From Betaproteobacteria bacterium (GTDB lineage: Bacteria > Pseudomonadota > Gammaproteobacteria > Burkholderiales > Casimicrobiaceae), in assembly GCA_016861105.1 (NCBI GenBank), contig BOKS01000006.1, forward strand, positions 62,001 through 126,000: DNA of 64,000 bases. Direction: 5' to 3'. A program made the translations under genes and the position numbers. The notes beneath the pieces are model-generated. The model saw only the letters and a program-made list of their open reading frames with translations. It was not told where the DNA came from and did not search any database. Below, piece by piece: positions 32,933-40,986 of the stretch; positions within the stretch are counted from its first letter, which is position 1; every line of letters starts with the position of its first letter.

Positions 32933-33573
32933 CGTCGCGGCGACGCACGGTCCTCCGGCTGGCCGCCGCGTGGGTCGCGGCCGTTCACTGGAGCACTGCC
33001 GCCATGGCGATCGAGGAGCCCGGGTATGCGGTGGTCGAGCGCGAGGGCGCGATCGAGGTGCGCGACTACGGCGGCTACGTCGTCGCGGAGACGATGGTCG
33101 ACGGCGCGTTCGACGAGGTCGGCAACGAGGGCTTCCGGCGCCTGTTCGCCTACATCTCCGGCGCCAACCGTGATGCCCGGAAGATCGCGATGACCGCGCC
33201 GGTCGAGCAGCAGGCCGCCGGCACGAGGATCGCCATGACGGCGCCCGTCGAGCAGCAGCGCGCCGGCGACCGCTGGCGCATCGCGTTCGTGCTGCCGGCG
33301 TCGTTCACGCTCGACACGGCGCCGGCGCCCACCGACGCCCGCGTGAGCGTCGCCGCCGTGGCGCCGCGGCGCGTCGTCGCCATCCGCTACAGCGGAACGT
33401 GGAGCGAGGCGCGCTACGCGGAGCAGCTGGCGGGACTGCAGGCCTTCGTCGCCGAGCGCGGCCTCGTCGCTGCCGGCGAGCCCGTGTTCGCGCGCTTCGA
33501 TCCCCCGTTCATGCCGTGGTTCCTGCGGCGCAACGAGATCCAGATTCCGCTGGCGGCAGCGCCGGCGCGGTAG
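32929..33573 (+). CDS. SOUL-family haem-binding protein
   Basis: SOUL/HBP proteins bind haem or other tetrapyrroles. The 214-residue precursor has an N-terminal signal (RRRTVLRLAAAWVAAVHWST to about residue 27), so it is likely periplasmic; RRRTVLR could also be a Tat motif. The mature protein has EEPGYAVVEREGAIEVRDYG, FRRLFAYISGANRDARKIAM and the C-terminal ARFDPPFMPWFLRRNEIQIP. The segment IAMTAPVEQQ occurs twice, 15 residues apart. It is translationally coupled to the CbiX-like gene. Confidence 0.92.
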   Translation: MTSRRRTVLRLAAAWVAAVHWSTAAMAIEEPGYAVVEREGAIEVRDYGGYVVAETMVDGAFDEVGNEGFRRLFAYISGANRDARKIAMTAPVEQQAAGTRIAMTAPVEQQRAGDRWRIAFVLPASFTLDTAPAPTDARVSVAAVAPRRVVAIRYSGTWSEARYAEQLAGLQAFVAERGLVAAGEPVFARFDPPFMPWFLRRNEIQIPLAAAPAR

Positions 33574-33661
33574 CGCGCGCCTCCGTGCCAAGCGGGCACG
33601 TCGCCCGGCGGCGCGCCGTATCCCGGCCCGCCTTTGCACGGCGGACTTCCGACTCGGCGCG

Positions 33662-33835
33662 CTAGAAGACGATCATGCCGAGCATGACGCCGAAGACGAG
33701 GATCACGAGGAAGATCGCCAGCGCGACGAAGAACAGCACCTTGGCGATCGTGCGCGCGCCCGAGGCGACGCCCGTGAACCCGAGGAACCCCGCGATCACC
33801 GAGATCACGAAGAAGATGGCAGCCCATTTCAGCAT
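33662..33835 (-). CDS. Small membrane protein, DUF1328 (YtjA-like)
   Basis: The 57-residue protein begins [20 protein letters not shown] and has a second hydrophobic stretch [20 protein letters not shown], with [12 protein letters not shown] between; this is the DUF1328/YtjA pattern. These are tiny inner-membrane proteins of unknown role, often stress-induced. GGGAGC lies a few bases upstream of the ATG. It is downstream of the Cys4 protein gene by 106 bases on the same strand and converges with the SOUL gene. Confidence 0.9.
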   Translation of the reverse strand: MLKWAAIFFVISVIAGFLGFTGVASGARTIAKVLFFVALAIFLVILVFGVMLGMIVF

Positions 33836-33941
33836 GCGGCGCTCCCTTGCCGGTCGTGGGCAGGGCGGGGGCGCGCCTCTCGCGCCGCCGCTTTCGCCCG
33901 GGCCCGTCCTATGGTGGCACGAACGGTGTCCGTCCGGCGGG

Positions 33942-34247
33942 TCAGGACGCGGGCGCGGGGTCGCCGTCCGCCGCAGCGGCGGCGAGGGCGGCACGGGCCC
34001 GTGCCTGCAGCGCCCGCCAGGATCGCTCCCACTCGCCGTCGCGCGGCGTGGTCCGCGCGAGCTGGCGCACGAGGCCCTCCAGCAACGCGGCCCGGGACTG
34101 CGCGCGGCGCGCCTGCACGAGGACCGCCTCGTGATCGGGCTCGCGGACGAAGCGGACCTTGCGATCCTGGCAGATGCCGAGGCACGTCTGCGGCGCCTCG
34201 ATGCGGCCGCAGCCGATGCACTGCCAGGCCTGTACGTAGTCGGTCAT
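33942..34247 (-). CDS. Conserved hypothetical protein with Cys4 cluster
   Basis: The 101-residue protein has four cysteines near the N-terminus (Cys10, Cys13, Cys22, Cys26 in [20 protein letters not shown]), a pattern that could bind zinc or an iron-sulfur centre, followed by Arg/Ala-rich helices (about 45-90). I do not recognise a named family. It lies 47 bases downstream of fdxA in the same direction, so a redox-linked role is plausible. GGGAG precedes the ATG. Confidence 0.75.
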   Translation of the reverse strand: MTDYVQAWQCIGCGRIEAPQTCLGICQDRKVRFVREPDHEAVLVQARRAQSRAALLEGLVRQLARTTPRDGEWERSWRALQARARAALAAAAADGDPAPAS

Positions 34248-34294
34248 CGCTCCCTCCCGGGCCGCTCAGCGCCCCGGCGCGGTCCGCGCGCCCA

Positions 34295-34621
34295 TCATCC
34301 GCGCTCCAGCTCGCCGCGCTTGCCGTCCACGCCGGCCCAGGCGTCCGCGTCCGCCGGCGCGACCTTGCGCTCCACGATCGGCTTCCACCGCATCGCGAGC
34401 TCCGCGTTGAGCGCGACGAAGTCGCGCTGCGCCGCGGGGACGTCGTCCTCGGCGTAGATCGCTTCCACCGGGCACTCGGGCACGCACAGCGTGCAGTCGA
34501 TGCACTCGTCGGGATCGATGACGAGGAAGTTCGGCCCCTCGCGGAAGGCGTCGGTCGGGCAGACGTCGACGCAGTCGGTGTACTTGCAGCGGATGCACGC
34601 TTCGGTCACGACGTAGGTCAT
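34295..34621 (-). CDS. fdxA: 7Fe ferredoxin FdxA
   Basis: A [3Fe-4S][4Fe-4S] ferredoxin of 108 residues, of the Azotobacter FdI type. Cysteine clusters are [15 protein letters not shown] (Cys9, 12, 17, 21) and [19 protein letters not shown], with GPNFLVIDP between. The C-terminal tail ([19 protein letters not shown]) is also typical. Its ATG overlaps the stop of the ferredoxin-NADP reductase gene (ATGA), so it is probably the redox partner of that enzyme. Confidence 0.95.
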   Translation of the reverse strand: MTYVVTEACIRCKYTDCVDVCPTDAFREGPNFLVIDPDECIDCTLCVPECPVEAIYAEDDVPAAQRDFVALNAELAMRWKPIVERKVAPADADAWAGVDGKRGELERG

Positions 34622-35496
34622 CGCGGCTCCTGCCAGTATTGCTCGAACGCCATCTGCCCGGGCACGCCGCGCCGCGACGTGACGAAGCCGCGCGCGTCGA
34701 GCAGCGCGCGCATGTCGCGCGCGAGGGCGGGGTGGCCGCACACCATGACGCGCGACGACGCCACGTCGAGCGGCATGGCCAGCGCCGCGGGCAGGCGGCC
34801 GTCGGCGAACAGCTGCGGCAGGCGCTGCGACCAGCGCGACGCGCCGGGCTCGCGCGTGACCACGGGCTCGTAGAGGAATCTTCCCGCGCCGTCCGCCGGC
34901 GGCCGCTGCGCACGGGCGCGGAGTTCGTCGGCGTACGCGAGATCGGCGGCGCGGCGCACGCTGTGCACGAGCGCGACGCGCGCATGCCGCGTCCACAGCT
35001 GCGGATCGTGCAGCATCGACAGGTAGGGCCCGATGCCCGTCCCGCTGGCGAGCATCCACAGGTCGGCGCCCGGTGCGAGCGCCTGCAGCGTCAGGAACCC
35101 GTAGCTCGGCCGCTCGACCTCGACGATGTCGCCGACGCGCAGCGCCGCCAGGCGCGCCGAGAACGCGCCGCCGGGGACGAGCGTGCAGAGGAAATCGAGG
35201 TGCGCGTCTGCCGGGGACGACGCGACCGACAGCGGCCGGAACAGCGGGACGCCGTCCGCATCCGGAAGCCCGAGCCGGGCGTAGTGGCCGGGCACGAAGC
35301 GGAACGCGGTGTCGCGACTGACCCGCACGCCGAGGAGAGCCTCGTGCCAGCGGTGGATGGCGAGGACGCTCTGCGTCGTCGAGCGGGCCGGAGGCGGAGG
35401 CGTGGCGGTCCCGCGCGGCGCGGACGCGCCGAGCCCGCCGGACGCGCGGTCGAGGGCGCGGTCGGCGGCGGCGATGGCCGTGATGGCGATGGGCAT
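34618..35496 (-). CDS. fpr: Ferredoxin-NADP+ reductase
   Basis: It moves electrons between NADPH and ferredoxin or flavodoxin. The 292-residue protein matches the Fpr group from about residue 43 on: [20 protein letters not shown], the FAD-binding RPLSVASSP, the NADP-binding [39 protein letters not shown] and the C-terminal EQYW. The first 40 residues are an Ala/Pro-rich extension not seen in E. coli Fpr, so the true start could be internal. A further upstream ATG (35532) lies inside a dyad and is unlikely. The gene leads fpr-fdxA-Cys4, with the dyad at 35515-35546 in its promoter. Confidence 0.9.
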   Translation of the reverse strand: MPIAITAIAAADRALDRASGGLGASAPRGTATPPPPARSTTQSVLAIHRWHEALLGVRVSRDTAFRFVPGHYARLGLPDADGVPLFRPLSVASSPADAHLDFLCTLVPGGAFSARLAALRVGDIVEVERPSYGFLTLQALAPGADLWMLASGTGIGPYLSMLHDPQLWTRHARVALVHSVRRAADLAYADELRARAQRPPADGAGRFLYEPVVTREPGASRWSQRLPQLFADGRLPAALAMPLDVASSRVMVCGHPALARDMRALLDARGFVTSRRGVPGQMAFEQYWQEPR

Positions 35497-35799
35497 TGCG
35501 TTCACCGGGTTAAAGCAGTATTCTGTGTGCATCTTTAGAATACTGCAGACGAGCCCCGCGCGCAACCGCCGGCCGATGCGTCCCGCCAACTTTCCAGACC
35601 ACGGTCTGTCCGCGCTGCGCGTCAGCGCGCCCGAGGCCTGCCACGCGCGCTGCGCCACGCCCGACCGCGCCAGGCGCGCCGACCCCGTCGCCGGGCGTCC
35701 CGTGCCCGCGCGTATCCTGCTCCCCGTGCCGATGTCGCCGCGCGACCGGATCCCGGTCGACCGCCGCCACGCCGCAGCCACCGCCCCGAGCCCCTGCAC
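35497..35799. other. Divergent fpr-nnrS control region
   Basis: These 303 bases hold the 10-bp dyad at 35515-35546. The rest, up to the GTG of nnrS, is GC-rich with no supported gene; the open frame across it translates to Arg/Ala/Pro-rich sequence. AT-rich sequence is confined to the dyad, which probably marks the promoter core. Confidence 0.5.
35515..35546. promoter_or_regulatory. Perfect 10-bp dyad in the fpr promoter region
   Basis: GCAGTATTCT (35515-35524) and AGAATACTGC (35537-35546) are exact complements with a 12-base centre that contains TGCATCTT. TGCATCTT is one half of the known NsrR operator pattern, but the full NsrR palindrome is not present. It is strikingly AT-rich for this genome and lies 19 bases before the fpr ATG. 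Confidence 0.55.
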
Positions 35800-36999
35800 G
35801 TGAGCCCCGTCGCGCCGATCCACGATCCGCGTCTCCCGCCCGCGGCGCCGCCGCGCGGGTTCGCGCTGTGGGCGCTCGGCTTTCGTCCGTTCTACCTGCT
35901 GGCGGCCGCCTTCGCGAGCGTGTCCATCCCTCTGTGGATCGCGCAGTACGCCGGCGTGCTGCCCGCCGCGTACCTGCGCAGCCCCACGCTGCACGGCCAC
36001 GAGATGCTGTTCGGCTACACGATGGCGGTGATCGCCGGCTTCCTCTTCACCGCAGGCCGCAACTGGACCGCGCAGCCGACGCCCACCGGCGGGCTGCTCG
36101 TCGCCTATGCGCTGCTGTGGATCGCCGGACGCGTACTCGTGCTGACGCCGTGGACGACGGCCGCCGGCGTGGCCAACGCGGCGTTCCCGCTGGCGGTTGC
36201 CGCCGGGCTGGCGGTGCCGCTGGCGCGCAGCGGCAACCGGCGCAACTACTTCTTCGTGGCGCTGCTCGCGTTCCTCGGTCTCGCCGCGGCAGCGCTGCAC
36301 CTGTCGCTCGCCGGCGCGCTCGCGTGGCCGGAACAGGCGAGCCTCGCCGTCGGCCTCGACCTCGTGCTGTTCATCGTGGCCGTGATGGGCGGCCGCGTCA
36401 TCCCGATGTTCACCAACAACGGCGTTCCCGGGACCAAGGCCGAGCGCCGTCCGTGGCTGGAGAAGCTCGCGCTGGGCAGCCTGATCGTCCTGACGGTCGC
36501 CGACCTCGCCGCCGCACCCGCGGCCGCGGTCGGCGCCGTCGCGGCGCTCGCGGCGGCGGCGCACGCGCTCCGCCTCGCGCTGTGGCAGCCCTGGCGCACG
36601 TTGCGCACGCCGCTGGTGTGGGTGCTGCACGCCGCCTACGCGTGGATCGTCGTGCACCTCGCGCTGCGCGCCGGCGGAGCGTTCGGACTGCCCGCAGGCA
36701 CGCTCGCCACGCACGCGCTGACCATCGGTGTCATCGGCGGAATGACCATCGGCATGATGACGCGCACGGCGCGCGGCCACACCGGTCGGCCGCTGGTGGC
36801 CGACGGCTACGAGGTCGCGTGCTACGTGCTCGTGCTCGTCGCGGCGCTCGTCCGCGTGTTCGGACCGACGATCGTGCCGGCGCACTACGTCGCGACCGTC
36901 GTCGTCGCCGGCGCGTGCTGGTCGCTCGCCTTCGCCCTCTACGTGGTGCGCTACTGGCCGGTCCTCTCGCGCCCGCGGCTCGACGGCAAGCCCGGCTGA
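35800..36999 (+). CDS. nnrS: NnrS-family membrane protein (nitric-oxide linked)
   Basis: NnrS is a haem- and copper-containing inner-membrane protein that protects cells against nitric oxide and is usually under NO-responsive control. The 399-residue protein is almost wholly membrane-embedded, about 12 hydrophobic segments. NnrS markers are ALWALGFRPFYLLAAAFASV near the N-terminus, LHGHEMLFGYTMAVIAGFLF, GGRVIPMFTNNG and the THALTIGVIGGMTIGMMTRT segment near 300. The start is GTG; a short variation in the start is possible. It is divergent from fpr, and a hemerythrin-PAS sensor converges on its end. Confidence 0.92.
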   Translation: MSPVAPIHDPRLPPAAPPRGFALWALGFRPFYLLAAAFASVSIPLWIAQYAGVLPAAYLRSPTLHGHEMLFGYTMAVIAGFLFTAGRNWTAQPTPTGGLLVAYALLWIAGRVLVLTPWTTAAGVANAAFPLAVAAGLAVPLARSGNRRNYFFVALLAFLGLAAAALHLSLAGALAWPEQASLAVGLDLVLFIVAVMGGRVIPMFTNNGVPGTKAERRPWLEKLALGSLIVLTVADLAAAPAAAVGAVAALAAAAHALRLALWQPWRTLRTPLVWVLHAAYAWIVVHLALRAGGAFGLPAGTLATHALTIGVIGGMTIGMMTRTARGHTGRPLVADGYEVACYVLVLVAALVRVFGPTIVPAHYVATVVVAGACWSLAFALYVVRYWPVLSRPRLDGKPG

Positions 37000-37024
37000 G
37001 GCACCGCGCCGGGCGGGGCCCCGG

Positions 37025-37981
37025 TCAGGCGACGGCCGGCGCGTCGAGGAGCCGCCGCTCGCCTTCCAGCCGACGGATGCCGGTGACGTCCTGCACGGTC
37101 TCGAGCGTGCCGAGGTAGCGCCCGGAGCGGTCGCACACCGGCCAGTAGCGGACGTGGACCTTGCGCGGTCCCATGTCGAGCCAGAACTCCGCCACGTCGC
37201 GCGCGCCCGCCTTGAAGTCGTCGAGGATGCGGTTGACCAGATGGAGGCTCTTGGGCGGGTGGCAGTTCTGCACCGCGGTGCCGATCGCGCCGCGCGAGCG
37301 GGGGAAGATCTTCGCACCGTGCTCGTGGCTGAAGTAGCGCACGCGGTCCTGGTCGTCGATGAACGAGAGCTCGACGGGCAGCGTGTTGAGGATCGCCGCC
37401 AGCACGTCGCGGTCGAGACCGTGCGCGAGGTCGGCGAGCCGGCCCTCGTCCACGATCTCCTGCGCGAGCGCGTAGTACCGCGCCCGCGTCCCCGCGCCGA
37501 GGCTGTCCTCCACTGCCTCGATGCCGCGGACGATGTCCTCCCCGTCGGCGGGGGTCAGGATGCGCGTGGCCATCGGATAGAGGATGTCGCCTTCCTTCCA
37601 GAAGTGGTCCTTGCACAACGCGGCGTAGGCGTGGAAGGCCGTCCGCAGGCCGGGCAGGGCGGCGTCCTCGCCCGCCGCGTAGGCCGCGCCGGCCGACACG
37701 ACCTCCGCCAGCAGCACCCGCCCGCGCTCGTGCTCGTCCAGCATCACGGCAATCGGCCCGGCCTCCAGCGGCATGCCGCACGCCTGCAGCCTCGGGAACA
37801 GGACGCGCTCCTCCTTCTGGTTGTGGCAGCCGTCCACGTAATCCCTCAGGAACGCGACCAGCCGCGCGATCTGGGGGCGCGGCGGAGGCGAAGCCGACGC
37901 GAGGTTCGCCTCGATCGCGGCGAAGACGCGTTCCGTCACCTCGTGGTCCTGCCGGAGAAGTTCGTCCCACTGCTGGTCCAT
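37025..37981 (-). CDS. Hemerythrin-PAS (DUF438-like) sensor protein
   Basis: The 318-residue soluble protein has an N-terminal hemerythrin-like four-helix domain with the di-iron ligand pattern (RQDHEVTERVF, DGCHNQKEERVLFPRLQA, MLDEHERGRVLL, KDHFWKEGDILYPMA, about 10-150) and a C-terminal PAS domain (LNTLPVELSFIDDQDRVRYF, NCHPPKSLHLVNRILDDFKA, RYWPVCDRSGRYLGTLETVQ, about 190-310). Such proteins sense O2 or NO or help repair iron centres. It has no output domain, so it may act through a partner. AGGAG lies upstream of the ATG. Position next to nnrS and fpr fits NO stress. Confidence 0.9.
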   Translation of the reverse strand: MDQQWDELLRQDHEVTERVFAAIEANLASASPPPRPQIARLVAFLRDYVDGCHNQKEERVLFPRLQACGMPLEAGPIAVMLDEHERGRVLLAEVVSAGAAYAAGEDAALPGLRTAFHAYAALCKDHFWKEGDILYPMATRILTPADGEDIVRGIEAVEDSLGAGTRARYYALAQEIVDEGRLADLAHGLDRDVLAAILNTLPVELSFIDDQDRVRYFSHEHGAKIFPRSRGAIGTAVQNCHPPKSLHLVNRILDDFKAGARDVAEFWLDMGPRKVHVRYWPVCDRSGRYLGTLETVQDVTGIRRLEGERRLLDAPAVA

Positions 37982-38457
37982 GTCCTGCGCGCTCCTGGCT
38001 TGAAAGGCGCCGCTGCTCGTCGCACCGGCATCGAATTCTCGCCGGACCCGCGTGCGCGCGGCGTTGATCTCCTGCAAGCCGGACGCGCGCGAACCGTCGC
38101 GTCGTGCCGCGCGGACGGGACGGCGGTCGGGACGCCGCACGCGGGCCCGGGGGCGGGCCGCGGGTGGTGCCGGCAATGGCAAGCGGAAATTGACATAATA
38201 CAAATTATGCGCACCAAGACGAAACGCGATCCACGCCGGCCCACGGGCGGGATCGGACGCCGTCCCCGCCGGCCGCCGAGACCTGCGCGCCGGCCCGCGC
38301 TCGCGGGCGACGACAAGGACACGTCTATTCAGCGCCTTGTGGCGCATTCCTGATGCCGACTGCGAAGTCGTCGCGGACCCGCGCGGCACACCTCGGCCCA
38401 CGCGCCGCCGCCTCGCGCACCGCGCAACGGCGCGGGACCACGCGGGAAACGCGTGCG
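37982..38457. other. Intergenic region with AT-rich dyad
   Basis: This 476-base gap separates the hemerythrin-PAS gene from the TctC gene on the same strand. It carries the dyad at 38194-38209. A 48-codon frame starting inside the dyad (38207-38353, plus strand) is very basic, lacks a Shine-Dalgarno and resembles no family; I do not call it. A short GCGCC/GGCGC stem is at about 38330-38344. Nothing else is seen. Confidence 0.5.
38194..38209. promoter_or_regulatory. AT-rich dyad CATAAT-ACAA-ATTATG
   Basis: A 6-4-6 perfect inverted repeat. The minus strand reads TATTAT within it (38195-38200), usable as a -10 for the hemerythrin-PAS gene about 200 bases away. A regulator bound here would cover that box. 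Confidence 0.45.
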
Positions 38458-39426
38458 TCAGTCCACCTTGAGGCCGACCTTGCGCACGACCGGCGTCAAT
38501 CGCTCGACGTCGTCGCGGATCAGCTTGCCGAAGCGCTCCGGCGGCCCGCCGATCAGCTCGAAGCCCAGCCCCTGCATCTTCTGCACCAGAGCCGGGCCCT
38601 GCATCACCGCGTTGAGCTCGCCGTTGAGCTTCGCGATCACCGCGGCGGGCGTGCCGGCCGGCGCCATGATCCCGTTCCACCCCTGGAGCTCGTAGCCCGG
38701 ATACCCGGCTTCGGCGATCGACGGGAGGTCCGGGAACAGGAAGAAGCGCTTCGCGGTCGTCACCGCGATCGGGCGCAGCTTGCCGGCCTGGATCTGCGCC
38801 TGCAGCGGCTGCATCACCGACAGCAGCATCTGCGTCTCGCCCTGCACGGTCGCCACCACCGCCGGCGGCGAGCCGTTGAACGGGACGTGCAGCGCGTCGA
38901 AGCCGGCCAGCATCTTGAGGAGCTCGATGCCGAGGTGGGACGAGCTGCCGTTGCCCACGGACGCGTAGGCGAGCTTGCCCGGATTGGCCTTGCCGTAGGC
39001 CACGAGGTCCTGCACCGAGCGCACCGGCAGGTCGCCGTTGACCGCGAGCACCAGCGGCTGATTGGAGGTGATGATGACCGGCGCGAGGTCCTTCTGCACG
39101 TCGTACGGGAGCTTCTGCAGCAGCGGCCCGAACGCGAGGGGCCCGGGAAAGCCGAGCAGCAGCGTGTGGCCGTCGGGAGCGGCCCTGGCCACCTCGGACG
39201 TCGCGAGCGTCCCGCCGGCCCCCGGCCGGTTCTCGACGATCACGGGCTGGCCGAGCCGCTCGCGCAGCGGCTCGGCGAAGGCGCGGGCGAGCGCGTCCAG
39301 CGAACTGCCGGCACCGGAGGCGACGACGATGCGCACCGGCCGATCGGGCCATGCCTGCGCGTGGGCGAGCGGGACCGCGGCGACGAACGCCGTGGCGGCG
39401 GCGGCGAGGAAATGGCGGCGATTCAT
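38458..39426 (-). CDS. Tripartite tricarboxylate (TctC/Bug) binding protein
   Basis: Periplasmic solute-binding protein of the Bug family, abundant in Burkholderiales and mostly orphaned from TctAB permeases. The 322-residue precursor has a signal peptide (MNRRHFLAAAATAFVAAVPL...AHA) and the family landmarks WPDRPVRIVVASGAG, VENRPGAGGTLATSEVARA, APDGHTLLLG, PSIAEAGYPGYELQGWNGIM and APAGTPAAVIAKLN. GGAGGAG precedes the ATG. It lies 138 bases after the FAD oxidoreductase gene in the same direction; the ligand may be the substrate of that enzyme. Confidence 0.94.
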   Translation of the reverse strand: MNRRHFLAAAATAFVAAVPLAHAQAWPDRPVRIVVASGAGSSLDALARAFAEPLRERLGQPVIVENRPGAGGTLATSEVARAAPDGHTLLLGFPGPLAFGPLLQKLPYDVQKDLAPVIITSNQPLVLAVNGDLPVRSVQDLVAYGKANPGKLAYASVGNGSSSHLGIELLKMLAGFDALHVPFNGSPPAVVATVQGETQMLLSVMQPLQAQIQAGKLRPIAVTTAKRFFLFPDLPSIAEAGYPGYELQGWNGIMAPAGTPAAVIAKLNGELNAVMQGPALVQKMQGLGFELIGGPPERFGKLIRDDVERLTPVVRKVGLKVD

Positions 39427-39448
39427 GGTGAACTCCTCCTGGCTGATG

Positions 39449-39462
39449 GCCGGTCGACCGGC
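39449..39462. promoter_or_regulatory. Perfect 14-bp palindrome upstream of tctC
   Basis: GCCGGTCGACCGGC is self-complementary over 14 bases and lies 22 bases before the TctC ATG, just ahead of its ribosome site. In GC-rich DNA such palindromes are less surprising than AT-rich ones, so an operator role is only possible. Confidence 0.25.
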
Positions 39463-39564
39463 ACGTTGACGGCTTGCGTCCGCGCAGCGACGGGTGCCGA
39501 CTGCATCGTCCGCCCCGGGATGCTCCAGTTCAGGGCCCCGGACACGATCGCGCGCGCCCGGCGT

Positions 39565-40863
39565 TCACGCGTCCCCGAGGTTGCGGCCGACGCGCCTGCG
39601 CAGCGCCTCGGGATCGACGTCGGCGAGCGCGCCTCCGCCGGCGAGGTCGGCGGCGTGCGCCGCCGCCACCCCCATCGCGATGCACGGCCCCATCACGCGC
39701 ACCGACGAGAGCGCGAGCACGTCGGCGTCGATGCAGCGGCCCGCGGCGAGCAGGTTGTCGACCTCCGCGTGCACCAGGCTGCGGTAGGGCACGTAGTGCA
39801 CGTGGCCGTCGCCGAAGCCCTCCCAGTGCACCTCGTCCTCGCGGTTGTGCAGTTCGATGCCCCATGCGCAGCGCGCGACGGCGTCGGGGAAGCGCGTGCC
39901 CGCGCGCACGTCGTCGACGCTGAGCTGGTAGCGGCCCTTGATCCAGCGCGTCTGGCGGATCCCGGGCAGCCCGTAGCGGTCGATCACCGCCGCGCCGAAG
40001 ATCTGGGGAAACTCCGCCTGCAGGAACGCGAACGCGCGGTCGAGCCGGCGGTGGCCGTCGATCACCATGCGCGAGGCGCCGAGCGGGTCGAGCGGCGTGC
40101 GCAGGTGCGTCATGTTGACCAGCGCCTGGTCGCTGTCCGGCAGCACGTAGACGAACGCGTCGCGGCGCTCGAGGCCGTAGGCATGCGCCTTCTCGACGAC
40201 GCGCCGCCTGATCGCCTCGGGGCCGCCTGCCGCGGCGAGCGCGGCGACGTCGATGCCGCGCACGATGCCGTTCTGCGAGCCGTAGACGGTCTCGGTGGCC
40301 GGCTCCTGCACGGCGAGCCCCGCCGTCCAGGCGAGCGCCGCGTCGCCGGTCGCATCGACGTAGGTCGTCGCGCGGACCACGACCTCGCCGTACCTCGTCG
40401 TCGCGCGCAGCGCGCGCAGGCGCGTCCCCTCGCGGTCGATCGCGGTCGGCAGCGCCCCGGTGATCGTCTCGACGCCGGCGTCCGCCAGAGCGTCCTCGAT
40501 CCAGCGCTGCAGCGCCGTGTGGCGGTAGTAGAGGATGATCGTGTTGCGGCGCCCCTCGATGCGCGCCATCGCGCCCGAGGCGGTGAGGTCGCGCACGATC
40601 TCCTCGGCGATCCCGAAGGTCAGCAGCTCGGGCCGCGGCCCGTTCGAGTAGAAGCCGCAGAACGTGTCGATGATCGCGCCGGTGGCCTGGCCCCCCACCG
40701 TCGGCGCGCCGTCGACCAGCATCACGCGGCGCCCGAGGCGCGCCGCCTCGATCGCGGTCGACGAGCCGGCGGCGCCAGAGCCGACCACGCAGAGGTCGCA
40801 GTCGACGACGAGCGGCGCCGCCGTCCTGCGCCGGCGCACGATCACCGCGTTGTCCACGCCCAT
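39565..40863 (-). CDS. FAD-dependent oxidoreductase (PF12831-type)
   Basis: A flavoprotein of 432 residues. The N-terminal Rossmann motif CDLCVVGSGAAGSSTAIEAARLG (about 20-41) binds FAD; VGGQATGAIIDTFCGFYSNG follows, then VDATGDAALAWTAG and the C-terminal AAGRCIDADVLALSSVRVMG-type FAD segment near 380-400. This fits the FAD-dependent oxidoreductase family that includes enzymes on unknown catabolic substrates. ATG 40863 is preceded by GGGGAGG; upstream in-frame residues are Arg/Gly-rich and foreign. It is divergent from a LysR gene and upstream of a TctC gene. Confidence 0.9.
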   Translation of the reverse strand: MGVDNAVIVRRRRTAAPLVVDCDLCVVGSGAAGSSTAIEAARLGRRVMLVDGAPTVGGQATGAIIDTFCGFYSNGPRPELLTFGIAEEIVRDLTASGAMARIEGRRNTIILYYRHTALQRWIEDALADAGVETITGALPTAIDREGTRLRALRATTRYGEVVVRATTYVDATGDAALAWTAGLAVQEPATETVYGSQNGIVRGIDVAALAAAGGPEAIRRRVVEKAHAYGLERRDAFVYVLPDSDQALVNMTHLRTPLDPLGASRMVIDGHRRLDRAFAFLQAEFPQIFGAAVIDRYGLPGIRQTRWIKGRYQLSVDDVRAGTRFPDAVARCAWGIELHNREDEVHWEGFGDGHVHYVPYRSLVHAEVDNLLAAGRCIDADVLALSSVRVMGPCIAMGVAAAHAADLAGGGALADVDPEALRRRVGRNLGDA

Positions 40864-40986
40864 CCACCCTCCCCGGTAGGCGCCGCGCCCACGCGCACGG
40901 CAAGGCACCCATTGTTGGCCGCCCGCCCGCCCCCGCCAAATACCAGGACGTGCGACACTCATAACACGATGTCATGGGAGGATGCC

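Noticed and set aside
34248..34294. Terminator between fdxA and the Cys4 protein gene
   Set aside because: No stem followed by a T-tract is visible; the gap is short and consistent with cotranscription.
35497..37317. Upstream extension of fpr on the minus strand through nnrS
   Set aside because: The extension runs antisense through nnrS and encodes repetitive Arg/Gln/Glu-rich sequence.
38207..38353. 48-codon basic ORF inside the gap before the TctC gene
   Set aside because: No ribosome site, starts within the dyad, Arg/Pro-rich composition typical of GC-rich noncoding DNA, no recognisable family.
38353..40968. Upstream plus-strand extension of the LysR gene to 38353
   Set aside because: It overlaps the TctC and FAD oxidoreductase genes; the LysR DNA-binding domain begins at 40987 with a good ribosome site.
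40864..40986. Defined LysR binding box (T-N11-A) between the oxidoreductase and LysR genes
   Set aside because: Several weak partial dyads (around CGACACTCATAACACGATGT) can be drawn but none is clearly symmetric.
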